Source: Candolleomyces eurysporus
Lineage: Eukaryota; Basidiomycota; Agaricomycetes; Agaricales; Psathyrellaceae
DNA: 55,303 bases
Direction: 5' to 3'
NCBI GenBank assembly: GCA_027579435.1
Contig: JANBPK010001229.1
Coordinates: 1 to 55,303, forward strand
The notes beneath the pieces are model-generated. The model searched no databases, had not been told where the DNA came from, and was given only the letters and a program-made list of their open reading frames with translations. The first letter of the stretch is position 1. Every line of letters begins with the position of its first letter. Below are positions 22,380 through 34,089 of this stretch, in pieces. A program made the position numbers and the translations under genes.

Positions 22380-25330
22380 CAAGACACGTCTATGTATAGC
22401 ACGCAAGACCTAGTACACGTACGAGAACAGCCAGATTGAAATACTACAGCAAGGCTTGAGTACATATTCAGCTTCTTCACGACCACCGGATCGATCTCTA
22501 CCCAACCTTCTCGACTCTCCTGCACGACGTGAACCGGGTCTGGGTGGGCTCACCAATGCTGCCATTCAGTCCTTGTTCGTTTCGGCCAAACTCGCGATTC
22601 AACGTCGATTGGAGGACAGATGATTCGGCAGTTCAGTGAGCAAATTGAATCGGGGACGCCGTCCTTGGCTGAGGGGAATTTGGTGAAGAGTGGCCAGTGG
22701 TACTTATACGATCATGTGTGGCAATAGTGATTTTCAGTAAAGTCAACACATTAGCAATGATTGAAAGTACTCGATCAACCCAACTTGGGCAGACTGAAAA
22801 GAAAAGGCCGTTGGACAAAGCACAGTAGACTATGATTCCTCAGGAACTGTAAGATCGAGCACTCGCTGGTTCCAGGCTAATTGCAACGACAAGGATGCCG
22901 GAGATGGCGAGAGGAGCAGCGGACTCAATTAGGATGGCGATCACCCCAGTGTAGGCTCGCACATCCGCTGATGGCAAAACCGTCACTGCGCACGAAGAAG
23001 GCGGGATGTGATCAAAGATGTGACGATAATGTTGGTTGACACTGTTAGCAAGTTGGAGGCAACTGTAAAACGGCATGAAGAAGAGAACTATGTGTTGTGA
23101 TTCCGGGCGATTTGATTAGCATAAATCGCACTTTGAGGCGGACATGACACAGACCTAGAGCAGATGGAGACATCATGGGGAGGATTATCACTCACCAATA
23201 TTCCACGCAAACTATATAACAGCGATACACCTGTGGCAAACAACCTTGCCAGCCGACAGCTGGAAATAATCAGGCTAATGCGTCACCAATCATAATAATC
23301 GTCCCAAGGCCCGCGCCGCTAGTCAAATAATTCTATTCTTTGTAGGAGCCTGCATATAGTTCTTGCCAATGACCCGGTGAGGTGGATTTGAACAGCATTT
23401 GGAAGTAACGCGCCATGTCAAGCGACGTCGTGAAGGTGGAAAGAGTTGTTAGTACTAAACTGACTGCTATAAATCTCTTTCGGCCCCTCCTAAGAGGCTC
23501 TGGCGTCCCCAAAAAACCGAGAGACCATATAGCGCCATGAAAAGATGGCTACCTGCAGTCGTTGGGAGCATACTGAGCATTCGTCCGCATATGTATAGAA
23601 ATCTACATACCAATCATCACCATGCTAATGCTAAACTTTGCGTAGAGGGCTCGAGCATGTACTGTGAGCCGTTGTTCCAAGCTATCATCGCCCATTGCTG
23701 GTGCCTTGACACGAGTCTGGTAAGGGTTGATCTACTCCCTCCTTGTCGCATCCTTATATGTATTTGCAACTCGTCGCGCTTCTGCTGACACTGATCGTGA
23801 TCGTTCTGAAAGCAGAGCAGGAGAAATATTCCATAACATCGCTTCTGAGCTCTACAGTAGATTTGGGACAACCAAATGAATTGTTCAACGCCCAAAGGCC
23901 GTGCGGAAAACGCTTCTTTGCAGCGCTATTGAATATCAACAGCGTCCAGGCTGGAAGTGCTCCAGTGCATCTCGTCCATTTTGCCCAATACCTTCCAAGA
24001 TACGACAGTTTGAGCTCATCCTCATCATGAGCTGTGCGATAATGTGACGCCTGGAACTTCCTTTAAGTGCTATCAGATGAAAAGTCGTCTTCCAGCGCGA
24101 AGCAATCATGATCCATCACCGCGCCCAGCCCGTTCTTCCCGGGAGTGGCTTCATGAGGGAAGAAAATCAAAGCTAGACCTTTCGCTATCGATATAATTCA
24201 TCTCAAGGAACCGATGATAGTGAAGGCAACTGACACACGCGCCCAAAATCCACAGGTGATAAGGTGGCCAAAGGTACTCAGGATCCTATCTATCCGCAAA
24301 CATGCTCCGTTATGAATCTGCATCCACCGCCGATGTGTGCACGGTAGCTTGCAATACACCGTGGTAGTCGTCAATTAGCGGTGCCGACGGGTTTGCACCT
24401 AGTCTGTGGGTGCCGATCAAAAGAAATATAGATGAGTGCGTTCTGGGGTATGGAGCCTATCAAAATCTGAGCTCAGAGAATTGTACCCCTTGCGTTAAGG
24501 CTTCTGTCACTCGCTCTGCATGACGCTATCAGAATTTCCCCCCCAATGTATTCCTGGTGCAAGTTTGATATACGAATACATGTCTAAGTGATATATTTCA
24601 AAGCTCATACATATTGATCACAAAGGTATTCGAGATGGGCTGGGCGCGAAGACGGCATACCAGTACATAAAACCTAGCAGCCGTTGAAGCGTGGGTCCGT
24701 CCACCACCACCAAAATTGCACCCCCAAGCCCCATTTCAAACGCTTTCCTGATTTTAGCAGCGCAGTATCTGAGGGTTTGGCACAACGACCGTCAATCAAT
24801 GTGTTCAAGTTTCAAGTCGGAGTTACAAATTAGGCTGTATCGAGCGCTTCGAGCATTTTCGTTCCTTACCTCTCCATCTTTCGCTCCCATCCTGCGCTGA
24901 CCCTCGAATCTACCCCCATTTCATGTTTTACTGCCAATATATCATATTGGCACCAATAAAGCACGCACTCAGCCCTCGAATTTCATGCATTATGCTTGGG
25001 TATTGTGGCGAGAATGCGAGGTGGCGAAGGGGCGGCGTTTTGAGTGGCCGGTCAAGGGCAATGGGCAGGGTGCATGGCCAGGTAGGTAGGCACTTCAAAT
25101 TCCAATTTTTGTGCTAGGCTGGATGCCATATCTTGGTTAGCACAAGGTATGATATAGGGAGGCACCGTTTTGAGCGGCTAGTCGAGGCGGTGGTGGGAAG
25201 GCACATACCGGAGGCATTGCTACTCACCTCTTTGACACTCACAATGGACAACCTCCACAGTCATTTGCCTTCGCGATGAACCAATGGCTCCCAGCATCGC
25301 TAATCTCCAGTAACAATCAGCAGTGCACGA
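22380..25330. repeat. Segmental duplication unit 1 (contains broken seven-helix copy B)
   Basis: Matches unit 2 at about 25390-28300 along most of its length, including 3' flank (GATAGTCAAGACACGTCTAT at 22374 and 25393), the coding region, and a long upstream part: the word GTTTGGCACAA with its neighbours near 24776 and 27566, GCGAGGTGGCGAAGGGG near 25017 and 28061, and CACATACCGGAGGCATTG near 25203 and 28243. Unit length about 2.9 kb. Similarity is patchy, with many substitutions and small indels, so the duplication is not recent. Confidence 0.8.
22490..23700 (-). pseudogene. Broken seven-helix family copy B
   Basis: Aligns with copies C and D from the first to the last exon but carries several breaks. 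The first exon is out of frame with its only ATG (near 23690). Exon 2 reads MALYGLSVF and then shifts frame at a T6 run that would need one more T. The stretch encoding the loop after helix 5 lacks the RLLRARRTLA segment, leaving a joined VLPSADVRAYTGVIAIL. The donor after exon 4 is destroyed: GTAAGT in copies C and D is replaced so that no GT remains near 22792. Exon 5 has small deletions in the RVTTGRSF part. Individually some breaks could be sequencing errors, but together they mean a non-functional copy. Confidence 0.85.
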
Positions 25331-25504
25331 TGTGTTGCAAGGAAGCCCAGGGCATGGCAGTGTGATAACTACTCACGACCTGATGGCGAGGTTAGATCGA
25401 TAGTCAAGACACGTCTATAATACGAGAAAAAGAAAATCTAAACTACGGACTACAAGAGAAACTCGAGTACACATTCAGGTTCTTCACGACCACCGGATCG
25501 ATCC

Positions 25505-26808
25505 CTACCCGACCTTCTCGACATCCCCACCGTCATTCCGCTTCTCCTGCGCGACGTGGATAAAAGAATTCAGTCCTTGTTCGGTATCAGAATCGCGGTT
25601 GCGACCGAACTCGCGATTCAACGTCGATTGGAGGAAGGATGATTCGGCAGTTCGGTGAGCAAATTGAATCGGGTTGGTTAGGACACCGTCCTTGACCGAG
25701 GGGAATTTGGTGAAGGAGCGGCCAGTCGTGACGCGAAATATGATCATGTGTGGCGATAGTGCCTTTTAAAGTCAACGAATTAGCGGTGATGGGAAGCATT
25801 CGATTAGCCCAACTTACACAGAATGAATAGAAAAGGCCGTTGAATAAAGGACCGCAGACTATGATTCCTTCGGGACTCTTGTAGATAGTACCAGCCACTC
25901 GTGTCACTATGATTACAGCGGCGATGATGCCGAAGATGGTGAGAGGAGCAGCGGACTCGATTAGAATGGCGATCACCCCAGTGTGAACTCGCACATCCGC
26001 TGATGGCAGGAGCTTTGCCAGGGTTCGCCTTGCACGAAGAAGGCGGATTGAGATCAAAGTTGTGACAATGATGCTGGTTGACACAGTTAGCAGGGTGGAG
26101 GCGACTAAATAGTTGATGGTAGAATCGCCTTCATCGGTTGTGTAAGCCGTCATGAAGAAGAGAACTACGCATTGTGATTCCGGGCAATTTGATCAGCATA
26201 AATTGCACTTTGAAGTGGACATGACACAGACCTAGAGCGGACAGGGACGTCATCGTGGGGAGGATTATCACCCACCAATATTGCACGCAAACTATATAAC
26301 AGCGATACACCTGTGTCAAACAGCCCGTGAGCCTTGCCAGCAGATGGCTGGAAAAAATTAGGCCACCGCACTCACCAGAAGTGCGTCACCAATCATAATA
26401 ATCAGCCCAAGGCCCGCGCTGCTGGCCATATACCTCCATTCTTTGGGGGAAGCGACATATAGTTCTTGCCAATGACCCGGTGAGGTGGATTTGAACAGTG
26501 TTTGGAAGAAACCCGCCATGTCAAGCGACGCGGTGAGGGCGGATAAAATTGTTATCATGAAGCTGACTGCTATGTATCTCTTTCGGCCTTTCCTAAGAGG
26601 CTCTGGCGTCTCGAGGAAAACTGAGAGACCATAGAGCGCCATGAAAAGATGGATACCTGGAATCATTGGGAGCATACTGATCATTGATTTGTGTGGTCCA
26701 CATATATATAGAAATTGACATACCAACCTCCACCATGGTCATGCTATAATTCGCGTAGAAGGCTCGAGCCTCTACTGTGAGCAGGTGTTCCCGCCTACCG
26801 TCATCCAT
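25505..26808 (-). CDS. Seven-helix membrane protein, basidiomycete-expanded family (copy C)
   Basis: Exons 26808-26724, 26656-26376, 26310-26232, 26164-25818 and 25762-25505 give 349 residues; all introns are GT-AG and phases match copies A, D and F. Predicted membrane segments lie near residues 30-48, 57-75, 108-127, 133-155, 171-190, 208-236 and 248-272. Conserved marks: FMALYGLSVFLETPEPLRKG, GDALLVYRCYIVC at the exon 2-3 joint, IRLLRARRTLAKLLPSADVR, ILIESAAPLTIFG in helix 6, and ALSPHMIIFRVTTGRSFTKF after helix 7. The cytoplasmic-type tail carries AHRTAESSFLQSTLNREFG, shared with copies A and D. Function unknown; plasma-membrane location and receptor- or transporter-like role are guesses from topology. 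This is the intact member of duplication unit 2. Confidence 0.9.
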
Positions 26809-26865
26809 TGCTGCTGCCTTGACCCGAGTCTGGTAAGGGTTGATCTACTCACTCATTCTCGCATC

Positions 26866-26877
26866 CTTATATATATT
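26866..26877 (-). promoter_or_regulatory. TATA box of seven-helix copy C
   Basis: ATATATATAAGG on the minus strand, about 60 bases upstream of the ATG at 26808. The corresponding elements for copy D (near 30194) and broken copy B (near 23755) read ACATATAAGG, so a TATA core at this distance is shared by the duplicated copies. Confidence 0.55.
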
Positions 26878-28309
26878 TGTAATTCATCGCGCTTCTGCCG
26901 ACGCTGATCGTGATCGTTCTGAAAGCCGAGCAGGAGAAATATTCCATAGCATCATTTCTGATTTCTACAACAAATTTGAGACAGCCAAATGAACTGATTG
27001 ACACCCAAAGCCGCACAGAATACGCTTCTTTGCAATGCTATGATATATCAACAGCGTCCATTTCCAAAGTACTCCGGTCCGTCTCTTCCATCTTGCCCAA
27101 TGTCTTCTAAGATTGATATGACACAACAATTTGAGCTTCCTTTATCCTGAACTGTGCGACAATATAATGCCCGGATCTTCCTTCACGCCCTGTGAGATAG
27201 AAAGCTGTGTTCCAGCAAAAAGCAATCATGATTGGGGAAGGCCATCAACGCGCCCGCCTCGTTCTCCTCAGGTGTAGCTTCATGCAAAGTCATACCTTTC
27301 GCGATTGATAGAGTCCATGTCACGAAAGCGATGATAGTGAAGACCACTGACCCCTGCGCCCAAGCTCTACAGGCAATGATATTCGTGACTGAAGGTACTC
27401 AGGACCCCATGCAGATACACCATGTTAAGAATCTGCATCCACCGCTAGAGCGGAGGCGTTTGTGGGCGTGCGATACAGCGTGGGTCCGTCCACCTCCATC
27501 CAAATTGCGCCCTGAAATCTCATTTCGAACCCTTTCCAGATCTTGACACCGCAGCATATGAGGGTTTGGCACAAGGGTCGTCAATCGATGCATTCAAGTT
27601 TCAAGTCGGAGTTACAAACTGGGGATTTTCGAGCGCTTCGAGCATTTTCGTTCCTTACAGCTGGTTGCATATCGATAGACCAGAATCAGCCGCGCTCCCC
27701 TTTTGATATTTGTTTATCTGTGGAGCGTACAAATAGAATATGATGCCCAAACGGGCTGGGTCGTCGCTTTCAACCGCCACCTCCCTCACTGTAGAACCCT
27801 CTCAAGTTTATTTGGTTGCTGCGCCACTGCTCCACCGCTAAACAAATATCAAAAGGGGAGCGCGGCGGATTCTGGTCTATCGATATGCAACCAGCTGTAC
27901 CTCTCTCCATCTTTTCGTTCCCATCCTGCGCTGACGCTCAAATCTACTTTGATTTCATGCTCTACTGCCAATATACTGCATCGATACCAACAAATCATTC
28001 ACTCGGCCCTGAAATATCAAGCTTTGTGCTTGGCGGGATGCTGTATTATGGCGAGAACGCGAGGTGGCGAAGGGGTGGCGTTTGGAGTGGCTGGTCAACG
28101 ACAATGGGAAGGGCGCATGGCTAGGCAAGTAGGTACTTCGAACTTCAAGTTTTTTGCTAGACAGGATCCCATATCTTGGTTAGAACAAGGGATGGTAGAG
28201 GGAGGCACCATTTTGAGCGGCTAGTCCAGGCGGCGGTGGGAAGGCACATACCGGAGGCATTGTAACTTACCTCTTTGACACCCACAATGGACAAGCGGCC
28301 TGATGGCTT

Positions 28310-30310
28310 GGAGTCAAGGCACGTCTATAGTACAAGAACAAGAAAATTGAAAGATAGTGGGCCATCCGGGCGGTCCTGGAATCTTGACTGATCGATATTA
28401 GCACTCTTTGGGCTTGTCTTGCATTTTTTGACACATTCCGAGTCCTTGAGACCCAAATGTTTTCGACAGTGAAAGAAAAAGCAATTAGAACCACCAAAAT
28501 AAGTAAGACGTGATTATCTCACAACATACACATTGACACTTTTGTTTCAATATATCAAACCCGATGACCTCACCTCCAAAACCGCGTCGGTCTGATAAAC
28601 CCAAGTTCCGATAATCCTATAGCATAGCCCATCATCAAATTTAGGCAAATATAGTCAATGATGCCGTGACGGCGCCCGTATTTTCAAAACCTCTCATGTT
28701 CGACAAAACTTGGACTAAGAGTCCAGGAATACTGCGGACTGTGACTACAGGGAAAACTTAGGTATATTCAGCTCCTTCACGACCATGTAATTGATCTCTA
28801 CCCAACCTTTAGGATATCTCCACCGTCGTTCCGCTTCTCCTGTGCGATATGTATAATCGACATCCGGGTCTGGGTGGTCTCATCAATGCTGAAATTCAGT
28901 CCTTGCTCATTATCGGCATCTCCATTTCGGCCAAATTCGCGATTCAACATCGATTGGAAGAAGGATGATTCGGCAGTTTGGTGAGCAAATTGAATCGGGT
29001 TGGTTACGACACCGTCCCTGACTGAGGGGAATTTGGTGAAGGAGCGGCCAGTAGTGACACGGAATATAATCATGTGTGGTGATAGTGCCTTTTAGTAAAG
29101 TCAAAAAATTAGGATCAATAGGAAGCACTCGAGCAGCCCAACTTACGCAGAATGAAAAGAAAAGGCCGTTGAACAAAGCACAGCAGACTATGATTCCTCC
29201 GGAACTGTAAGATCTAGCACTCGCTGGTCCCAGGTTAATTGCAACGACAAGGATGCCGGAGATGGCGAGAGGAGCAGCGGACTCGATTAGGATAGCAATC
29301 ACCCCAGTGTAGACTCGCACATCCGCTGATGGCAAAACCTTCGCCAGGGTCCGCCGTGCACGAAGAAGGCGGAATGTGATCAACGTTGTGACAATGATGT
29401 TGGTTGACACGATTAGCAGGGTGGAGGTGGTATATTTCGTAGCATTGCCTTCACGGCTTGGGCCAATCATCATGAAGAAGAAAGCTATGTGTTGTGAAGC
29501 CAGGCAATTTGGTCAGCATAACTTCTCCTTAGAAGCGGACATAACGCAGTTACACAGACCTAGACCGGACAGGGACGTCATCATCGGCAGGATTGTCACC
29601 CACCAGTATTCCATGCAAATGATATAACAGCGATACACCTAGGGCAAACAACCCGTGAGCTTTGGCAGACGGCTGGAAAAATCTGGGTACGGCTTTCACC
29701 AGCAGTGCGTCCCCGACCATAATAACCAACCCAACAGCTGCAATGCTAACAGAGTACCCCGAGCTTTTTGAATAGGCGTGGACTAGCTCTTCCCAATGAC
29801 CCAGCGAGGTGGACTTGAACAGTATTCGGAAGTAGTAGGCCATGTCGAGCGACGCGGTAAGGGCGGATAAAGTTGTTATCATAAAACTGGTTGCCATGTA
29901 TCTCTTTCGTCCCTTCCTCTGCGGCTCTGGTGTCTCCAGGAAAACGGATAGACCATACAGCGCCATGAAAAGGTGGATACCTGAATGGTTATGAGCGTAA
30001 TAGGGCGTATCACTTTGGGCGATTCACGGATCAATGGGAATTGACATACCAACCACCACCATGGAGATGCTATAATTTGCGTACATAGCTCGGGCCGATA
30101 CTGTGAGCAGGTGTTCCATCCCATCGTTGCTCATTGCTGCGGCTGCCTTGAACCGAGTCTGGGAAAGGTTGATCAACTACCTCATTCTCCCTTCCTTATA
30201 TGTGTTTGCAATTCATCACCCTTCCGGTGACACTGATCCTGAATGTAGAGGAGCTTGTTTTAAATCCTATGTGATATCAATGGCGTCCAGGCTCAACTCG
30301 TTCCTTTCAT
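28310..30310. repeat. Segmental duplication unit 3 (contains seven-helix copy D)
   Basis: The third, shorter unit. Its 3' flank starts with AGTCAAGGCACGTCTATAGTAC near 28312 and resumes near 28733 with TGACTACAG and a TATTCAGCTCCTTCACGACC word shared with units 1 and 2; the roughly 380 bases between are absent from the other units and look inserted. Confidence 0.65.
28798..30134 (-). CDS. Seven-helix membrane protein, basidiomycete-expanded family (copy D)
   Basis: Exons 30134-30050, 29980-29700, 29638-29560, 29484-29147 and 29088-28798 give 357 residues in a closed frame. It is the nearest relative of copy C: FMALYGLSVFLETPEPQRKG, YRCYIICMEYWWVTILP, FRLLRARRTLAKVLPSADVR, ILIESAAPLAIS, and ALSPHMIIFRVTTGRSFTKF. 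The loop between helices 6 and 7 differs (GPASARSYSSGGIIVC) and is closer to the broken copy B than to C, so B and D may share a more recent ancestor or have exchanged sequence. The C-terminal tail is the longest of the set, with a Gln/Asn/Asp-rich end. No function is known. Confidence 0.9.
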
Positions 30311-30389
30311 GACTTCCAACATGGAAGAAATGATTTCGATTGATCTTTATCAGACCCCTCTTCCGATTTACACCACCAGTGGGAGGAGT

Positions 30390-31500
30390 TCTCAACATGG
30401 CCTCTGTCGTCCAATTGGGTATAGTTGGAGGTCGCCAAAGCCAATCCGACATAGAAAAGTGGAACACCTCGTTTCACCCCCCTCCGAAGCCCGATTAATG
30501 TTCAACGTTTCACTAAATTACGTCCTCTATATCCCTATCACTGAACAGCCATCCAGCAATGTTCTCCGGCGGATTTTCCTTGCGGTTATCCTCGGCATTG
30601 CCCTAGACTGTCACAAGCTACGGCAACTCTGCACCGTCTCTAATGTCTCTACTGTTTGGTGCGAGATGTCTCTGGCCACGGATTTCTCTCAACCTTTGCG
30701 ATCAGCGCTGAGGATAGTTTGAAGAGGCTCTGGCACTGGCTTGAGAGGCGCCTATCAAACCCGGGTAAAGCTATAAGCAAAGGAATCGCGCCCTCCTTTT
30801 CAAGTTGCTCCGGTCCCAGATTACCGCACCGGGAGATCGAAGCAGCTGTGGGGAAAGATAGGTGTGAGCTCGAGCTAATTCTCGGGGCTTCAGAGCAACA
30901 ACATATTCCAGTACGGCGGGTCTTGAACCAGTCGAATTGCGGTCAGGGAGCTGCGTTCAAGCTGCCGTTGTCAGGCGCGAAGTACTGTCCCTTATAAGGC
31001 GTGGTTCCTCGGCCCTATGGGGTTGCATTGTCCTCTTGAAGGCAGTATGTTTTGCTCGCACTCCATTTCCCGGCATCTACCGGCATACTGCAACATCAAC
31101 ATTCGAGGTTTGTTTCACCGACGCGTCGACGGAAATCTGAATATCATCCATGAGGGCGGAATTGAGGTGCTTATGGCACTTGGGACGACGAAGCCCCATG
31201 ATCAGAACTGTCGTTACTCGTTGGTAGTAACAATGCACGGGTCTTCGTTGCTCATCAGCGGGCTGAAGTGTATCCTCGAGACCGCCTTCCGCTACTCAAA
31301 CATGTTCGCTTCCAAGGAGACGGCTATCCTTGGTACAACCAGATGTCGAATTGGCTGTCTAAGCTTTTCAATAATAGGTTTATGATTGGACTTCCCGTCG
31401 TGGTGGTGGATCTAGTGCAACGAGTGGATCAAAGGGTAACGGTGGAGTTCTGCGAGGGGTGGCGCTGTGCATCAGAGGGAGCACGTTTCATTCAATGACT
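30390..31500 (+). pseudogene. Decayed F-box-like gene
   Basis: Open stretches in several plus-strand frames, none continuous. One frame at 30520-30670 holds VLRRIFLAVILGIALDCHKL and VSNVSTVW, resembling the F-box region of agaricomycete F-box proteins (leucine, IF, then CxxL...W). Another frame at 31265-31497 reads LPLLKHVRFQGDGYPWYNQM and SNWLSKLF, then VVVVDLVQRV, resembling the C-terminal part of such proteins. Frames change at least twice and stops intervene, so this is probably a pseudogene. The family call is tentative; it could also be a spliced gene of another family. Confidence 0.35.
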
Positions 31501-31617
31501 TACGGTTTTGCTTTGTTATACCTTTCTGCCACCTTGACGAAGGGGTCAATCTTGAACATTGTGATATCTTCCTATTGTGATTACAGATCAAATATCTAAT
31601 AAATACCCAATGATACA

Positions 31618-33029
31618 CTACGAAGAAGACTCTGCGTGGCCGTCTATTGACTCTCGCGAGGCATTCAAACTACTCGTACTGTTCAGATATAAGTTAAGGA
31701 AGTAAGAGTGGTACTCTTCCGGAGACATTGGTCTCTCAACCAAGGCCTTTAACCTCGGAGGTATACCGTCGTCCTCGGTAGGTGGAACGTCCTGAGGACT
31801 GGAGCGCCTTCTTGATCTGAATCGAAGGACCAGAGTGCTCCAGGAGCGTCGTATGCCTGTGAAGAAAACTTTATGACGGGCGTTCGACTGGAAAAAGGCG
31901 CATGGTACGTACCATACGAGCAAGGCAAACAGCCGGATTGGATGTCCTCCTCTCCCTCCGTCACCGCTTCCATGTGTTGTGCACGTTTTTCGTCGACACT
32001 GGACTTCTCAGCTGAGCCCATCCGTCCAGCCACCTCCTTTTTCAGTCCTTCTCCGCCGTTTCCGATTGCGGTCGCCGTCCTCCTCCGGCGAGTCAAACTG
32101 GAAAGGGACCTAAACTTCCTCCACCGTTGGTGTCCATCTGAATGAGAGGATGTATTTTGGCCATAGCCATCGGCATTCTCGAACCAAAGTTCCTCAGGAT
32201 CGTCTTCATCGTCGATGGAGGCATGCTCCTGGTTATTCGACAAGACCGCCGATACTCCCTGACCGGTGGGCTCAGGAGCGATTATCGAGCTTGAGGTGCT
32301 CGGTCTTCCAGCCATGATCTCTTCGGCCTCAAGTCGAAGTAGCTCTTCTGCCAAAAGTTGCTTGAACGTTACTCCTCTGCCATCTCCTGTCCACTCGTCT
32401 ACACGGTCCGGATATTGGTCAAATCGCCTGTGGGGGAATAGATCTTCCAAGTCCGCATCGAATGTGTCGACACCGACTCTGGGCACAGCTCTTCTCCTTC
32501 TCATAGTCCTCGATCCTTTCCCATTCCTGGCCTGTTCGGCGTGGGGACTCGGCTCGACAATGCCACTATCTTCTTCCGAGCCTTCGTTCGAATTCTCTTC
32601 ATTACCATCGAAGTCCCCATCTCCGTTGCAGAATAAGCGTTCCAATGAAACCGATAACGACCTCCGCTTCCAGTCCTTCTTTTCTTTCACGACTTCGTAT
32701 CGCACGCTAAGCCCCCGACCAGAATCCTCGCTCCAATGTCGGCGTCCTCTCCGTGGTATGGTGAGAAAGTCCGGGAGGCTGTCCGAGCGTCGGTCCGAGT
32801 CGGAATCTGGGGACAGAGGCGGCATAGTGACGAGTGGTGAAGAAACGAGTGGGACGAATGAGAGGTAGTAATCCGTCATCGCCGTGACAGGAGGCAGCGA
32901 TGGACGTAAGAGAGCTGGTGTGGATGGGGTGTCGCTTTCGGCCAGAAGGTGTGAAGAGGGTGAAGAGTCATGTGCCGACCCATTGGATGATCCCTGTGGT
33001 GAGCAGTCTGCGTCTGCTATCTCCTGCAT
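31618..33029 (-). CDS. Orphan acidic/basic disordered protein
   Basis: Two exons, 33029-31913 and 31856-31618, joined by a 56-base intron (GTACGT...CACAG); the joined frame gives 451 residues. Without splicing the frame stops earlier at 31749, but the second exon reads better: SWSTLVLRFRSRRRS and PPRLKALVERPMSPEEYHSY. The first exon is Ser/Asp/Glu-rich with short basic clusters (TMRRRRAVPR, SLTRRRRTA) and one helical stretch, FKQLLAEELLRLEAEEIMAG. No catalytic or binding domain is recognised. The first Met is preceded by in-frame stops; a later Met (MTDYYLSFVPL, about residue 51) is an alternative start. Basic clusters suggest a nuclear or nucleic-acid-associated protein, which is only inference. 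Confidence 0.65.
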
Positions 33030-34089
33030 TCGCTACTAGTCGTCGTCAGATGCAGCAGATAAGATAGGTCTTGGAAACGTACGAATGGGCGTTATCACCG
33101 GTACATTCGCGTATCCACCTTTCGTCTTGCAAAGAGGCTCAATCGTCGCGGGGTGACAAGGATAAGAAGAGAAGAGGCGTATGTGCCGGCGGTCGAGGGT
33201 GTCGCGAAGCGAGAAGCAGAAAGAAGCAAGAGTTTTGCGGGGATAACAGCCCTCCGAGTACACGCTGCACGCCACTAATTGCATTAGTCTTGGGAGGATT
33301 CATTCGGAATAATGGCAGCACAGCTCACGCGACCATTTGGAGGTCTGGAGTGAGAAACCTTGATACACGAGGCGATGGGGGCTGTCACTCCACTGTCATC
33401 GCCCTCTGCGGCGGCGGGGAGTGAATTGAAGGTAGGCGCTGTACTTTTTCGTCGCTCCTTGATGAGACCAGGGAAAGATAGATAAGTGTATTACCAACGT
33501 TAGTGTCTAAGAGTGAATGATTCATTAATCATTCATTCAAAGAGATCTCAATTGCTAATCGCTTGATACCCTCTCGAAGCTTACGGGAACGTGGCGAATC
33601 GAGTGAAATGAGTTCGGGGGTAACGTTAGTTCATTAATCTCCCACTCATGCGAACTTTTGCCACCAAGGACGAGGGCGCATTGGACCCGCTCTGAGTCTT
33701 AATTCTCCGTAAATACGACCCGAGCGGCGTCGGGCCAAGGGAGTATTCTCATGGGTGGGTAGAGTTTAGGACTGGGCATTCGTATCCCGAGGCTACATAC
33801 GTGTAGCCACGTCGACCCGTACTGTACCAAGTTGCACTCTGGCGGAGCGGGAGCACAGAAATCCCGAATATCTTCCATTCCGTCTGTCATCTGTCGGTGA
33901 TGGGAAACTTCCTTGTGGAGATAAAGCGACCAATATCCATTATACACTTGAAGGCGATATATTGTAAGTACAGGCAGACAAGATAAAGGCGAGTGAGGGC
34001 ATAGGGGACAGATACAAGTACAACAAAGTCATTTGAATCTTTCTCTAGAGTGGGTACGGAATGTCCTGCTGCGATAAGGGAACGAGTCA
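33030..34089. other. Spacer between two divergently different orphan genes
   Basis: No complete gene. At 33375 a plus-strand ATG opens 19 codons (MGAVTPLSSPSAAAGSELK) ending exactly at a GTAGGC donor-like site, which could be a first exon, but no following exon was found. Inverted ATTAATCATTCATT words near 33520 are AT-rich and unexplained. Confidence 0.35.

Larger units (their letters stand above)
25390..28300. repeat. Segmental duplication unit 2 (contains intact seven-helix copy C)
   Basis: Homologous to unit 1 throughout and to a third, shorter unit at about 28310-30310. The part upstream of the gene (26880-28300) contains no open gene and is shared only by units 1 and 2, apart from about 150 bases next to the promoter that are also recognisable upstream of copy D. 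Confidence 0.8.

Noticed and set aside
32266..32868. Plus-strand frame of 200 codons
   Set aside because: It is the antisense shadow of the two-exon orphan gene at 31618-33029, whose spliced frame is better supported.
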